Part shown: piece after piece, positions 32,390 through 40,930 of the stretch | How positions within the stretch are numbered: the stretch's first letter is position 1 | Layout: every line of letters begins with the position of its first letter | Origin: Rhizobium sp. N324 | Lineage (GTDB): Bacteria > Pseudomonadota > Alphaproteobacteria > Rhizobiales > Rhizobiaceae | Assembly (NCBI RefSeq): GCF_001664485.1 | Contig: NZ_CP013633.1 | Span: forward strand, 186,001 to 250,000 | DNA: 64,000 bases | Reading direction: 5' to 3' | The notes under the pieces: model-generated | The model's database searches: none | Told to the model about the DNA's origin: nothing | What the model saw: only the letters and a program-made list of their open reading frames with translations | Program-made: the position numbers and the translations under genes

Positions 32390-33796
32390 ATGGAGACGTC
32401 GCCCAATAGCGACCTGGTTTCAAAAGGTGAGGTGTTGGCCCTCATTTTTGAATTATTCCCTTGGTTGCGTCAGTTTGAGCAGGCATCGCTGAACGACTAC
32501 GCAAAGGCGGCTTTCTCGGTTGGATCGGATCAATCGGGGTGCGTCGCGCGAAGCCAGGCAATGTCTCTATTGCGGTCACGCGTGGCGGCCGTCGCGCAAC
32601 GTCAGGGTTATTCAGCAGGGGCCGTGACGCGCTTTCAAACCGAAATCGAAGTCGCTCCGGTGCTGCAGTGTGGCCCCCACCTCCACCTGTTGATCGAGCC
32701 TGACGCATTTTACACCCATCTGTTCTCCCTGATGGGACTTCGCGCGCATGGCAGGACATCCTATATCTCCTACGCTTGCTCGACAGTGAAGTTCGTAGAA
32801 CGCGGTCGCAAGGGTCCGGCCTGGCTCCACGTCGATGGCGATGCAGTCAATGTCTTCGGCCTGTCGCGCAGCAAAATGATCCCCTACAGCATTCTTGGCA
32901 GAAACGGCTGCTACAGATTCCATCTTCAAAACGTCGACAGGCCCGGTGATGACTCGGAGGCAATTTCCTACTTGCGAGACCTTTTGCCTCTTGGCGAATT
33001 CCAGTCGGCGGCAGAGGCGATCAAAGCGGCAAATCTTTGCCTCTGGAAGCGGTATTCTGAGAGCCAGGTGGACTTTCTTCAGCTTGATGATAGCGACGTT
33101 GCCGATCTGGTCGCGGACCACCTTTCCGATGGCCGGTCCTGGCTGCGAGCCTCGTTGATCGAGGACCGAGCATTCGCGATGCGCCTCATCCATTTCATCG
33201 ATCAACTCGCTGACACGGCTTGGCGAGGCTGGCTGAAAAACTCGACGCATTTTTTCTGGGGCTGCATTGAAGGGCGGCTTTTTCCACTTTGGCTGGATGG
33301 CAGGGTCCTCCGGTCGAAGGAGACAGATGATGTCTGTGTTGAATTCTCGCCGCCAAGTCTTGTGGAGGCCCTGAGAACTGGCCGGATCGTTCCGAACCTT
33401 CTGCTGATGTTCATCGTTACGTCGATCCTGCCTGGCGTGCGTGTCCTGGGGGGAAGTCGGCATACGATCTATTATCCGTTGATGCGCTGGGCATTCTGCG
33501 AGGCGTTGAGGAACAACCATCGTGACACACAGCTTCTCAACGCACTGTCAAAGGACGAACGGCCGGGGGTTTGGGGCCATCGCATCATCTCCTCGCCGTG
33601 CGAGCCATTTTCGCTGTTGAATGCTTTTAGCCGTGGGGGAATTGAAACGCTTCTCGGGCAGTTCGGCAAGATGAGCATTATCGACGCTTGCGGGCCCCTT
33701 TCCAGCTTCACCCAGGACCCCCTATGGGCGGAGCTTGCGGTAGCCTATTCCTCCGGGAGAGTGGGCAGACAATCCTCGCAATCGGCGTTCCGCTGA
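32390..33796 (+). CDS. Unrecognised 468-residue protein coupled to the exporter
   Basis: The ATG lies two bases after the MFS stop, so translation is coupled. The protein is soluble, with no signal peptide. Notable stretches are QCGPHLHLLIEPDAFYTHLF, HGRTSYISYACSTVKFVERG, NGCYRFHLQNVD, THFFWGCIEGRLFPLWLDGR, and GVRVLGGSRHTIYYPLMRWA. Several conserved-looking His, Tyr, Arg and Asp residues suggest an enzyme. It does not show Walker, ATP-grasp, radical SAM, PLP-lysine or methyltransferase motifs, and does not match siderophore synthetases of the IucA/IucC type as I know them. With the exporter, AraC regulator and methyltransferase it may belong to a biosynthetic locus of unknown product. Confidence 0.8.
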   Translation: METSPNSDLVSKGEVLALIFELFPWLRQFEQASLNDYAKAAFSVGSDQSGCVARSQAMSLLRSRVAAVAQRQGYSAGAVTRFQTEIEVAPVLQCGPHLHLLIEPDAFYTHLFSLMGLRAHGRTSYISYACSTVKFVERGRKGPAWLHVDGDAVNVFGLSRSKMIPYSILGRNGCYRFHLQNVDRPGDDSEAISYLRDLLPLGEFQSAAEAIKAANLCLWKRYSESQVDFLQLDDSDVADLVADHLSDGRSWLRASLIEDRAFAMRLIHFIDQLADTAWRGWLKNSTHFFWGCIEGRLFPLWLDGRVLRSKETDDVCVEFSPPSLVEALRTGRIVPNLLLMFIVTSILPGVRVLGGSRHTIYYPLMRWAFCEALRNNHRDTQLLNALSKDERPGVWGHRIISSPCEPFSLLNAFSRGGIETLLGQFGKMSIIDACGPLSSFTQDPLWAELAVAYSSGRVGRQSSQSAFR

Positions 33797-34185
33797 TCGC
33801 ACCTCCTTTGGTTTTCTGACCACTTTACCGCCCGAAGCGTGACCTCTCGCTTTTGAGACAAGTGTCCGCGCGTAAAGCGAAGCTATTGAATCTTGTAAAG
33901 AATTCGGTTGCGCGGCGGGCGGATTTCAACTAACTTTGGCAGCGAGGCAGTACGCGCTGCCTTGGGGAGTAGAACCCCCTGTTAGCGGTTGGTGTCGGCC
34001 GATTCGGCACCACACTCCTTGACCTTCGGTCGAGGAGCCTGTGGCGTATGTCCAGGTTCCTCGGAACTAAAGGCCACAGGGCCGTCTAGCACGGTGTTCT
34101 AACTCCCCGATCAGTGGGTTGAGCGAGTTATTCCGCGGGGGCGCACCGCGTGAAACTCTCCATCGGGGTGTCCACCATGAAGCGC
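33797..34185. other. Intergenic region ahead of the XRE regulator
   Basis: No gene is seen. Short hairpins occur (GGCAGCG...CGCTGCC near 33941-33962; GGTGTCGGCC/GATTCGGCACC near 33990-34013). The segment from about 33950 to 34130 is unusually free of open frames and could hold a structured leader or small RNA, which cannot be decided by eye. Confidence 0.3.
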
Positions 34186-34662
34186 TATGCAGCAGCACAG
34201 GTCCGGACTTCGAGGCCTGCGCAAGCCGAACAGTCGAATTTAGCGGGCGAGTTGGTGCATCCAGTTGATCGGCATGTCGGACAGCAAATCCGTATCCGCC
34301 GAATGCAGTCGAATGTATCCCTAGGGGATCTCGGCGCCGGCATCGGGGTCAGTTTGCAGCAGGTACAAAAATATGAAAGCGGTAAGAACCGCGTCAGCGC
34401 TTCGATGCTCTACGAGCTTGCCAATTGCCTCAAGATCCCTGTTTCGAGGTTTTTCGAAGGTCTTCCAGATCCCGAAACCACTCAGGGCCAGCAAATCATA
34501 ACAGAGATCGATGAGAAGATTGCCTACATTTCCACGGCGGAGGGACGGCGTCTGATAGACGACGTTTTGCTCCTTTCTCCGCGTGTGCGCAGCCGGGTCG
34601 TTGCCCTCGTCAGCTCGATTGTCGATGAAGAGATGGGAGAACACAAGGACGTTTCCCCATGA
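34186..34662 (+). CDS. XRE-family helix-turn-helix regulator
   Basis: A 158-residue regulator with a Cro/C1-type domain: QIRIRRMQSNVSLGDLGAGI, then GVSLQQVQKYESGKNRVSAS and LYELANCLKIPVSRFFEGLP. This form, with an N-terminal extension of about 25-30 residues and a C-terminal tail of about 60, is very common in rhizobia. The tail contains DEKIAYISTAEGRRLIDDVL. The ATG at 34186 is chosen; a GTG at 34150 is in frame. It stands alone; its targets are unknown, though the CapA and transporter genes converge on it. Confidence 0.88.
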   Translation, partial: YAAAQVRTSRPAQAEQSNLAGELVHPVDRHVGQQIRIRRMQSNVSLGDLGAGIGVSLQQVQKYESGKNRVSASMLYELANCLKIPVSRFFEGLPDPETTQGQQIITEIDEKIAYISTAEGRRLIDDVLLLSPRVRSRVVALVSSIVDEEMGEHKDVSP

Positions 34663-34741
34663 AAAGACCAACAAGAGCGCGGCCGCAAATTGGCCAGCGG
34701 TTCGTAAAGTTCTCGTCGCGCACTGCAGGTTTATTCCGCAT

Positions 34742-35977
34742 CTAAAAAACGATCTGGCCGACGTTCTTCTCTCGGTCAAGCACAGTGCCAAAACCGGTAC
34801 TGCGGTCGGCAAGATCGTCAAGGATATCTGCCGCCGTTCTGCCATCGGCAAGCACAGGGAAGGGGAGGCGATCGCGTGCAGGATTGGATAATGCCTCGGT
34901 TCCCCCGATCACAATCGGGCGCAAGCGGATATTCTCCAGCCGTCCGCTAGATTCAAAATTGCAGGTCGCGATGACGCTTCTCCACACCTCCGGCGGGCTC
35001 CATTCCTGTTCGTCCTTTTCCGTATGGAAGAGGAAGTTGCCAAGGCCGTAGAAAATTGGCGTATTCCGATATATCTCGACCGCTTGAAGGACCGGAGCGC
35101 CATGGCTGACAAAGAGGCCTGCGCCCGCGTTCACGCAATCGTGCGCAAATTCTCGCACCCAGGCGGGGACTTGCTGCCAGTTCGGCTCCCAATGGTGATG
35201 ATGCAAATACACGATGACGAGTGTGTCGCGGCCCGCTTCTTCCGCGATCGCCGAAAGGTGAGCCCAGGCGCTGTGCCGGTCCACGACGATGCGGCGAGCC
35301 GTCTCATCTGATCTGCGAAACACGGTTCCATAGAAATCAATTTCGTCTTGGCCATGAAGATCAGGCGGATTCTCCGGCTGGGCATAGTTCGCGCGCTCCA
35401 AGGGCGAACTTAGAAGACGCTCTTGAATGGAGCGAAGCAGGTTGAATGTTCCCGTTTCCAGGTCGAATACCCTGGAGACCTTCAGCCTATTGATGCCGGG
35501 CCTTGCTATCCTGCCCTCAGTTGCGTCCTCGGCGTACATGAAAGACGGGCCTGGCCCAGCGTCCATGGCAATCAGCGCAACATTTCGGGATCCGAACGTC
35601 ATTTTCTGTGCCGTGGAAGCGTGATGCTTGTTGTGGCCGATGCCGGCATGCAGGAAATTGTGTGCCGCAACCTCCTCCAGCGTCGAGAGGATCCCCGGCG
35701 GTCCAAGATCGAAAGCATGGTTGTTTGCCAGAGCCAGGCTATTGAAACCAAGCTCCTTCAACGCGGCCAAGACATCCGGCGTTGCAGCGCCGAAATAGCT
35801 GCCTTTGAGCGGCCATCCACCATGACGACCATAGATAGTCGTCTCGAGATTGGTGAAGGCAACATCGCTTGCTTTGAGGATCTCGGCGATCTCAGCGAGC
35901 CGTGGATCGCCGATCGCTCGAAGATCATGACGGATGAGCGACTGGCCGGTGACAGCAATGGAAAAGGGTGCGGACAT
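34742..35977 (-). CDS. CapA-family metallophosphatase-like protein
   Basis: A 411-residue protein of the CapA/PgsA family (calcineurin-like fold), known from poly-gamma-glutamate capsule genes but also found as soluble enzymes of unknown substrate. Motifs: VAFTNLETTIYGRHGGWPLK, GFNSLALANNHAFDLGPPGI, VIVYLHHHHWEPNWQQVP and VSHGAPVLQAVEIYRNTPIF. The Asn, His and Asp residues of these blocks would form the metal site. No signal peptide is visible. The start at 35977 (MSAPFSIAVTGQSLIRHD) fits the family; 13 extra codons are open upstream. It lies 80 bases downstream of an amino acid ABC importer on the same strand, so it may act on the imported compound. Confidence 0.85.
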   Translation of the reverse strand: MSAPFSIAVTGQSLIRHDLRAIGDPRLAEIAEILKASDVAFTNLETTIYGRHGGWPLKGSYFGAATPDVLAALKELGFNSLALANNHAFDLGPPGILSTLEEVAAHNFLHAGIGHNKHHASTAQKMTFGSRNVALIAMDAGPGPSFMYAEDATEGRIARPGINRLKVSRVFDLETGTFNLLRSIQERLLSSPLERANYAQPENPPDLHGQDEIDFYGTVFRRSDETARRIVVDRHSAWAHLSAIAEEAGRDTLVIVYLHHHHWEPNWQQVPAWVREFAHDCVNAGAGLFVSHGAPVLQAVEIYRNTPIFYGLGNFLFHTEKDEQEWSPPEVWRSVIATCNFESSGRLENIRLRPIVIGGTEALSNPARDRLPFPVLADGRTAADILDDLADRSTGFGTVLDREKNVGQIVF

Positions 35978-36057
35978 GTGGTCTACCTTCGATCTTTGGG
36001 ACTGCCGACTGCTCACGCGCTATGGCTTCGGGGGAATGCGTGTCGTAGAGCCAGTGT

Positions 36058-36900
36058 CTAGTGCGATGTCTGCGGCGAAACATCGATCTTGAACCATTGC
36101 TCGCTCAGCCGCTTCAGGGTTCCGTCGGTCGTGGCGGCCTCGATGGCGCTATCGAATGCCGCAACCAATTCGCCGTCGTCTTGCCGAAGCCCGACGCCGA
36201 CACCCGGGCCCCACAGGCCACCGGAGAGCTGCGGGCCGTAGAGCGTTGCAATCCCGCCATCCGTGCTGTCGAGGAAGGCTTTCCAGGTGAAATAGTCGGC
36301 AAGGCCGCCATCGATGCGCTCAGCTACGAGATCGAGATGCATGTTGTCCTGGGAATCGTAGCTCCTGATCGTCGCGACCTTTCCGAACAGTTCATTGAGC
36401 ACCGCTTCCGAATTCGATGATCGCAATACGCCTAGAGTTCTGCCGTTGAGAGCGGCTCGAAGCTCCTCGATCTTTGCCTGCTTTTCAGGGTCGATGGTTG
36501 TGAGATCGAGCTCGGCCGACGTATCCGTCGGCGGAAGATTGAGATCTTTGCGCATGACGAGTTGGTTGAAACCTCCGGCGTAGGGCTTGGAAAAAGCGAT
36601 CGATTTCTTCCGCTTCTCAGTTATCGCCATGCCGGACAGGATGGCATCGAACTTCCCAACTGTGAGCGCCGGTATGATTCCGTCCCAGTCCTGAGGCACG
36701 AAAGTGCATTCGAACTTCATCCTCTGGCAAAGATCGCGGCCGACGTCGATGTCAAAGCCGGCGAGCTCCCCTTCGGGGGTGATGGCATTCCAGGGCGGCG
36801 AAGCACCTTCAGAGGCGATTTTCAGTGTCTTCCTGTCTATTGCTCCCGCGTTGTTGGCGCAGACGACAAGAGACAGGGCAAGCAGAAGTGTTCGTTTCAC
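36058..36900 (-). CDS. Polar amino acid/opine-type ABC transporter substrate-binding protein
   Basis: A 280-residue family 3 periplasmic binding protein. A signal peptide (LLLALSLVVCANNAGAID) is followed by LKIASEGASPPWNAITPEGE, LAGFDIDVGRDLCQRMKFEC and ILSGMAITEKRKKSIAFSKP, the classical signature of Lys/Arg/ornithine, octopine and nopaline binding proteins. It is preceded by two permease genes in the same direction. The nearest functional guess is a basic amino acid or opine-like compound, supported by the OccR/NocR-like LysR gene upstream. Confidence 0.9.
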   Translation of the reverse strand: MKRTLLLALSLVVCANNAGAIDRKTLKIASEGASPPWNAITPEGELAGFDIDVGRDLCQRMKFECTFVPQDWDGIIPALTVGKFDAILSGMAITEKRKKSIAFSKPYAGGFNQLVMRKDLNLPPTDTSAELDLTTIDPEKQAKIEELRAALNGRTLGVLRSSNSEAVLNELFGKVATIRSYDSQDNMHLDLVAERIDGGLADYFTWKAFLDSTDGGIATLYGPQLSGGLWGPGVGVGLRQDDGELVAAFDSAIEAATTDGTLKRLSEQWFKIDVSPQTSH

Positions 36901-36957
36901 GACGATGTTCCTTTCATTGCTGAGTTTGATTGTTGGCGTCCGGGATGTGGGCCGGCG

Positions 36958-37707
36958 TCAAGTTTCAGCCGAGGCGAGAGGCGGCTTTCCGTTCGCTCTT
37001 CGAGGTACAGGTTGCGCCGGCGGTGGACGGTTTGCCGTCGGCGTCCAACGCGTCTCCAGCATCTGGAAACCTTGCGTGATCAAGAGGGTAAGCAGCAGAT
37101 AGAAAGCCCCCGCGGCAATGAAGACCTCGTATGGGGCGAATGTCTCCGACACCAGCTGTCGGGCGAGCCCGGTCACCTCAAGCAGCGTGATGGTGCTTGC
37201 AAGGGAGCTTGCCTTCAGCATTCCAACCACCTCATTTGCATAGGCGGGAAGAGCGATCCTGAGGGTCAAAGGGAACACGATAAGACGGGCAGTGTGGAAA
37301 CGGGAAAGGCCCAAGGCTTTGGCCGCTTCAATCTGCCCACGCGGGACCGCCTGGATCCCGCCGCGCAGAACTTCTGTCGTATGGGCGGCGCTGTTCAGGG
37401 TGAAAGCAATGAAGGCGCACCAGAATGGCTCTCGCATCACGGCCCATAGAAAGCTTTGGCGGACGAGGGGAAGCTGGCCAATCCCGTAGTAAATCAGGAA
37501 AAGCTGAACCAGAAGTGGCGTGCCGCGGAACGCATAGGTATATGCCAGCACGGGCGCGGAAGCCCACGGATTTGATGATGCCCGTAGGAAGGCGAGCGGG
37601 ACCGAGACGGCGAAGCCTGCGGCAAGCGATGCGAATGTCAGAACCAGAGTGAGAAGAAGGCCGCGGGGAAGGGTGAGAAACGCTTCAAGCGCGATGGTCA
37701 TGCTCAT
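36958..37707 (-). CDS. Polar amino acid ABC transporter permease (HisM/OccM type)
   Basis: A 249-residue inner-membrane permease with about five hydrophobic segments. The cytoplasmic EAA loop is VLRGGIQAVPRGQIEAAKAL then GLSRFHTARLIVFP, as in the His/Glu/Arg/opine transporter family. The C-terminus is Pro/Arg-rich (NRPPPAQPVPRRANGKPP). The gene is 4 bases downstream of the other permease, so the two form a heterodimer. No ATP-binding subunit gene is found in this window. Confidence 0.9.
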   Translation of the reverse strand: MSMTIALEAFLTLPRGLLLTLVLTFASLAAGFAVSVPLAFLRASSNPWASAPVLAYTYAFRGTPLLVQLFLIYYGIGQLPLVRQSFLWAVMREPFWCAFIAFTLNSAAHTTEVLRGGIQAVPRGQIEAAKALGLSRFHTARLIVFPLTLRIALPAYANEVVGMLKASSLASTITLLEVTGLARQLVSETFAPYEVFIAAGAFYLLLTLLITQGFQMLETRWTPTANRPPPAQPVPRRANGKPPLASAET

Positions 37708-37711
37708 TGCC

Positions 37712-38407
37712 TCAACCTTTCATCGCCGGGAGCGAATAGCGGCGCTCCAATAACCGGAACGAAAGAAGCGACAGGCTTGTGAGGGCGAGGTAGATTGCAG
37801 ACGCTGCGAGATAGAAGGGGAGTGGAGCGCGCAGTGAGCCTGCGCCTATATAGGCGACGCGCATGACATCCGTCAGCCCGACGACGGAAATCAGCGATGT
37901 ATCCTTTATCAAGGAGATGCAGAGGTTACAGAATGCCGGCAGAGCGATCGGGATCATCTGGGGAATGATGATCAGAAACCAAATCTGCGCGTTCGAAAGC
38001 CCGAGCGCCGCTGCAGCCTCTCGTTGGCCTGGTGCAACCGCGTTGATCGCACCACGGAATATTTCCGCGGCGTACCCACTGAACACGACGGTCAGTGCCG
38101 CGACACCGGCCGCAAATGCATTAATCTCGATGTAACCACCGGCAATCGCGCTCAAAAGGGCGGTTCCGCCGAAATACGTTAGGAGGATGATCAGAAGTTC
38201 CGGAACACCCCGGATGATGCCCGTGTAGGCCCGCATGCACGATGAAACCGACTTGCGGGTCGAGTTGCGGAGAACGGCAATAAGCAAACCTAATAGGGTC
38301 CCGAAAGCGCAGCTCAAGGCAAACACTAAAAGTGTGTTCTTCAATCCAGATAAAAATTGATCTACAAATGCGTACAATGCAAGTCTCCAATATTCTTGCG
38401 AGCGCAC
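37712..38407 (-). CDS. Polar amino acid ABC transporter permease (HisQ/OccQ type)
   Basis: A 231-residue permease with about five hydrophobic segments and the EAA loop IFRGAINAVAPGQREAAAAL then GLSNAQIWFLIIIPQ. It is the first gene of the permease-permease-binding protein-CapA run and diverges from the LysR gene, from which it is separated by about 210 bases. The start MRSQEYWRLALYAFVDQFLS is conventional for the family. The missing ATPase must be supplied by another locus if the system works. Confidence 0.9.
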   Translation of the reverse strand: MRSQEYWRLALYAFVDQFLSGLKNTLLVFALSCAFGTLLGLLIAVLRNSTRKSVSSCMRAYTGIIRGVPELLIILLTYFGGTALLSAIAGGYIEINAFAAGVAALTVVFSGYAAEIFRGAINAVAPGQREAAAALGLSNAQIWFLIIIPQMIPIALPAFCNLCISLIKDTSLISVVGLTDVMRVAYIGAGSLRAPLPFYLAASAIYLALTSLSLLSFRLLERRYSLPAMKG

Positions 38408-38512
38408 CGAAATCGGAAAGGTATTCTCCCGACGTATACTAAGAGCTTGCCGAGATTTAACCGAGGGTAGATTGGATTTATTAGCTTAACCAGCGCTATA
38501 AGTTTGGCGTAT

Positions 38513-38531
38513 GTCAAAAATATACTTTGAC
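38513..38531. promoter_or_regulatory. Dyad GTCAAA-N7-TTTGAC, candidate LysR site
   Basis: A perfect inverted repeat (GTCAAAAATATACTTTGAC) lies in the region between the permease and LysR genes, 89 bases upstream of the LysR start. LysR-type regulators usually bind dyads with a T-N11-A core, and the outermost T/A pairs here are compatible with that. Confidence 0.5.
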
Positions 38532-38619
38532 TTGCCGCCGTCAATTTATAAGATTCAGGAAGTTTTAATAAGCGCAACTTATGAGGCGCGTCGCTCGACC
38601 ACGATTGAGATTCCCGGCC

Positions 38620-39531
38620 ATGGAAATCACCGACTCCGGAGTGAAGATCCGCCACCTTCAAATATTGCGGGAGGTTATGCGCGCCGGCTCGGAAAGGCTC
38701 GCAGCGCAGATGTTGCGAATAACCCAGCCGGCGGTCAGCCAAAACATCAAGCAGCTAGAGGAGACTGTCGGCTTCGCACTCTTCCGCCGGGAAAACAACA
38801 GGTTGATCCCCACCGTCAAGGCATGGGAATTTCTACGCACAATCGACGCGGCGTTTGCCGGACTTGATCGGATCGGACCGTCAATCGACTTCCTGCGGAG
38901 CAACGATACGCGAATGATCGGCATCGCGGCGCCAAGCGCTTTCTCCTTCGCGACCTTGCCGAAAGTGGTCAAAAGGCTTCGGGAGAGAAGCCGCTCTTAC
39001 GCCGTTCAGGTGAAAACAGGAACCTATCAGCAAATTGCAGATCATGTGTTAAACGGCCGCTCGGATCTTGGCATCTCCCGATTGCCTCTTGATGAGCGCA
39101 TTCTTGATTGGATGCCGGTCGGCTCAGCCACCAACGTATGTCTTTTCCCGGTCAACCATCGATTTGCGGCACAGCAGCTTGTTACTGCCGAAGATCTTGC
39201 CGGTGAGGCGATCATCGACATCGACCCGCAATTTGCCTCTCACCAAATGAGCGTCAATGCCCTTCGGTATATGGGAACCGCTCCTGACATCGCCGTGGAA
39301 TATGACGCCAATGGCAATGACATTGGCTATGTCATGGCAGGGATCGGCGTCTCGATTACGAACGAGATTATTGCGAGCGAATATGCTGAATTCGACGTTG
39401 CATTCCGCGAATTTCAGCCAGGGGCAACATATCACTACGTCGTCGTTTGGCAAAAAGATCGAAAGCTGAGTGATAGCCTAAGATTTGCATTGGAAGAGAT
39501 AGTCGCGGCTTTGACAGATCGGGCTGCTTGA
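38620..39531 (+). CDS. LysR-type regulator, OccR/NocR-like
   Basis: A 303-residue LysR regulator. The N-terminal helix-turn-helix is VKIRHLQILREVMRAGSERL then AAQMLRITQPAVSQNIKQLE. The effector domain includes RSDLGISRLPLDERILDWMP and GYVMAGIGVSITNEIIASEY. The arrangement, a LysR gene divergent from permease and binding-protein genes of polar amino acid type, is that of the opine regulators OccR and NocR, and the HTH sequence style agrees. It probably activates the divergent importer when its substrate is present. The ATG at 38620 was preferred over the open frame from 38581. Confidence 0.9.
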   Translation: MEITDSGVKIRHLQILREVMRAGSERLAAQMLRITQPAVSQNIKQLEETVGFALFRRENNRLIPTVKAWEFLRTIDAAFAGLDRIGPSIDFLRSNDTRMIGIAAPSAFSFATLPKVVKRLRERSRSYAVQVKTGTYQQIADHVLNGRSDLGISRLPLDERILDWMPVGSATNVCLFPVNHRFAAQQLVTAEDLAGEAIIDIDPQFASHQMSVNALRYMGTAPDIAVEYDANGNDIGYVMAGIGVSITNEIIASEYAEFDVAFREFQPGATYHYVVVWQKDRKLSDSLRFALEEIVAALTDRAA

Positions 39532-39728
39532 CGATCGCATCGAGGTATGACCCTCGTACCGGAAAACAGATGTTGCGAGTTCATGCTGAACCGCGAGTTG
39601 TGCGCGTAAGCTTAGAGCGGGATGATTTTAGGTAGACCCGTGAGAAGGATTCCCTATGACGCAAATCAGATTCATCCTTCTGGCCGGTCAGGAGGCTGAG
39701 CTGGATGGCGCGACCTGTTTCGAATAAC

Positions 39729-39935
39729 CGCGAGAAGTTGTAGAAGCGGTGATACAGGAGGGGTGTGGTGCCGGGCGGCGTCCAAGCGCTTCCGCATTGG
39801 CATCAGCATCGCGATCGATTGGGTGCGGCGCGTGACGCGACGGACAGCGCAGCCCGGCAGGATGAGTAGCCACAAGCCGCGAACGGCGGTGGCTTACCTA
39901 AGCCACCGAGCAGATAGTTGCGCCATATCGTAGAA
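39729..39935 (+). pseudogene. IS630-family transposase, N-terminal remnant
   Basis: One frame gives PREVVEAVIQEGC; the next gives AASKRFRIGISIAIDWVRRV followed by TRRTAQPGRMSSHKPRTAV, which is the helix-turn-helix start of an IS630-type transposase (SRRSAAKRFGISVS-like). A frameshift separates the two parts and the catalytic domain is absent. The surrounding 39532-40260 contains no intact gene. Confidence 0.72.
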
Positions 39936-40091
39936 GAACATCGCGACAATCGGAACTGCGTCGGTTGGCAGAAGCGGACCGGTTGTTTGTGCGATCATTG
40001 GTGCCATGTTCTCTTTAAGTGATTCTGCAGTTATCTTAAAATGGCGGATGACACTTCAATTGGACGCAATATCGACTAGAGCAAATCCTGT

Positions 40092-40205
40092 TCAATCCGG
40101 GTCATATCCAGCAGCCCTGAAGTAGTTTGCGCATTCTGTCGGCGTGAAGCGGAGCATCAATGCGCCTAGGACGTCCCATAGAGCATCGATCTTTCGTTCC
40201 GCGCC
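40092..40205 (-). pseudogene. IS630-family transposase, C-terminal remnant
   Basis: On the minus strand the frame reads ERKIDALWDVLGALMLRFTP then TECANYFRAAGYDPD and a stop, the usual last ~35 residues of IS630-family transposases. It is opposite in orientation to the N-terminal fragment 200 bases to the left, so two different copies or an inversion must be involved. Confidence 0.8.
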
Positions 40206-40260
40206 CTCCGTGGTTGACTGCGGCCCCTAAACCGGGACCGCGTGCCGGTGGCGACGGAAG

Positions 40261-40455
40261 CTATGAGATCACATGCTCAATGCGCTCGAGGTGGTGCTGA
40301 GGCACGATCTGAAGGGGTTCCTCGGCCGCTGCGATTTCCTCGACCGTAAGTCCGGTGGCGATGGCCAGGTCCTCAAGGCTGTAGCCCTTCGCAATCCTGG
40401 CTTCGCGGCGACGAGCGGCTGCGGAGGTGTTGTCGGCGGTAGCAAATTGATCCAT
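40261..40455 (-). CDS. Small helix-turn-helix-like protein
   Basis: A 64-residue protein starting MDQFATADNTSAAARRREAR. Residues 25-55 (GYSLEDLAIATGLTVEEIAA) match a short XRE-type helix-turn-helix. Proteins of this size and sequence style occur in many Rhizobium and Agrobacterium genomes; the function is unknown to me. The ATG at 40455 is favoured over one four codons upstream. It lies between IS630 debris and the complete IS3 element. Confidence 0.65.
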   Translation of the reverse strand: MDQFATADNTSAAARRREARIAKGYSLEDLAIATGLTVEEIAAAEEPLQIVPQHHLERIEHVIS

Positions 40456-40912
40456 TCCAAACTCCAAATCACGTTGATGTAGCGGCTGAGGGGGATCTGT
40501 CCCCGATGGGTTGGCTCCTTCGTGGTGCCGACTCGGTCAGAGGTTAGCCGCAACCTGCCGAGCCGCTTGGTTTCTCTTCGCAGACGACGCTCTTGCGTGG
40601 CTTCCGCCGCGATCTTGTTCTGCGTTCGGATGCCGAGCGCTCCTGCATTAGCGCTGTTGTTCTAGTCCTGCTTTCTATGACAATCAATCCATGGGTTTGC
40701 TCATAGGCACACGACGAGCCGTACCAACTGCCTGGGAAGAATTGTCCGCTACTGATTAACTGCGGTCGCAGATATGCCTTGCGCGATCTCATCGTCGAAG
40801 TGAACCATCTCGCCCGAGGCCATGTGCAGCGCGTCCGCGACATCGCCGAAGCGCGCCTCACCATAACGGAGGCCGGAACTTATTGAATCGGCGCCCGTTC
40901 GTAAGGACCGAC
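40456..40912. other. Gap between small HTH gene and IS3 element
   Basis: No intact gene. On the minus strand one frame (about 40757-40890) reads ISSGLRYGEARFGDVADALH then MASGEMVHFDDEIAQGISAT, which looks like coding sequence whose 5' end is cut near the IS insertion, but I cannot assign it. Confidence 0.3.
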
Positions 40913-40930
40913 TGACCTTGCCCCCAAGTT

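Noticed and set aside
32390..33796. IucA/IucC-type siderophore synthetase
   Set aside because: Suggested by the exporter next to it, but the characteristic synthetase motifs were not seen.
40544..40864. 106-codon minus-strand frame
   Set aside because: Another frame of the same strand looks more protein-like, so this one is probably a shadow of a decayed gene.
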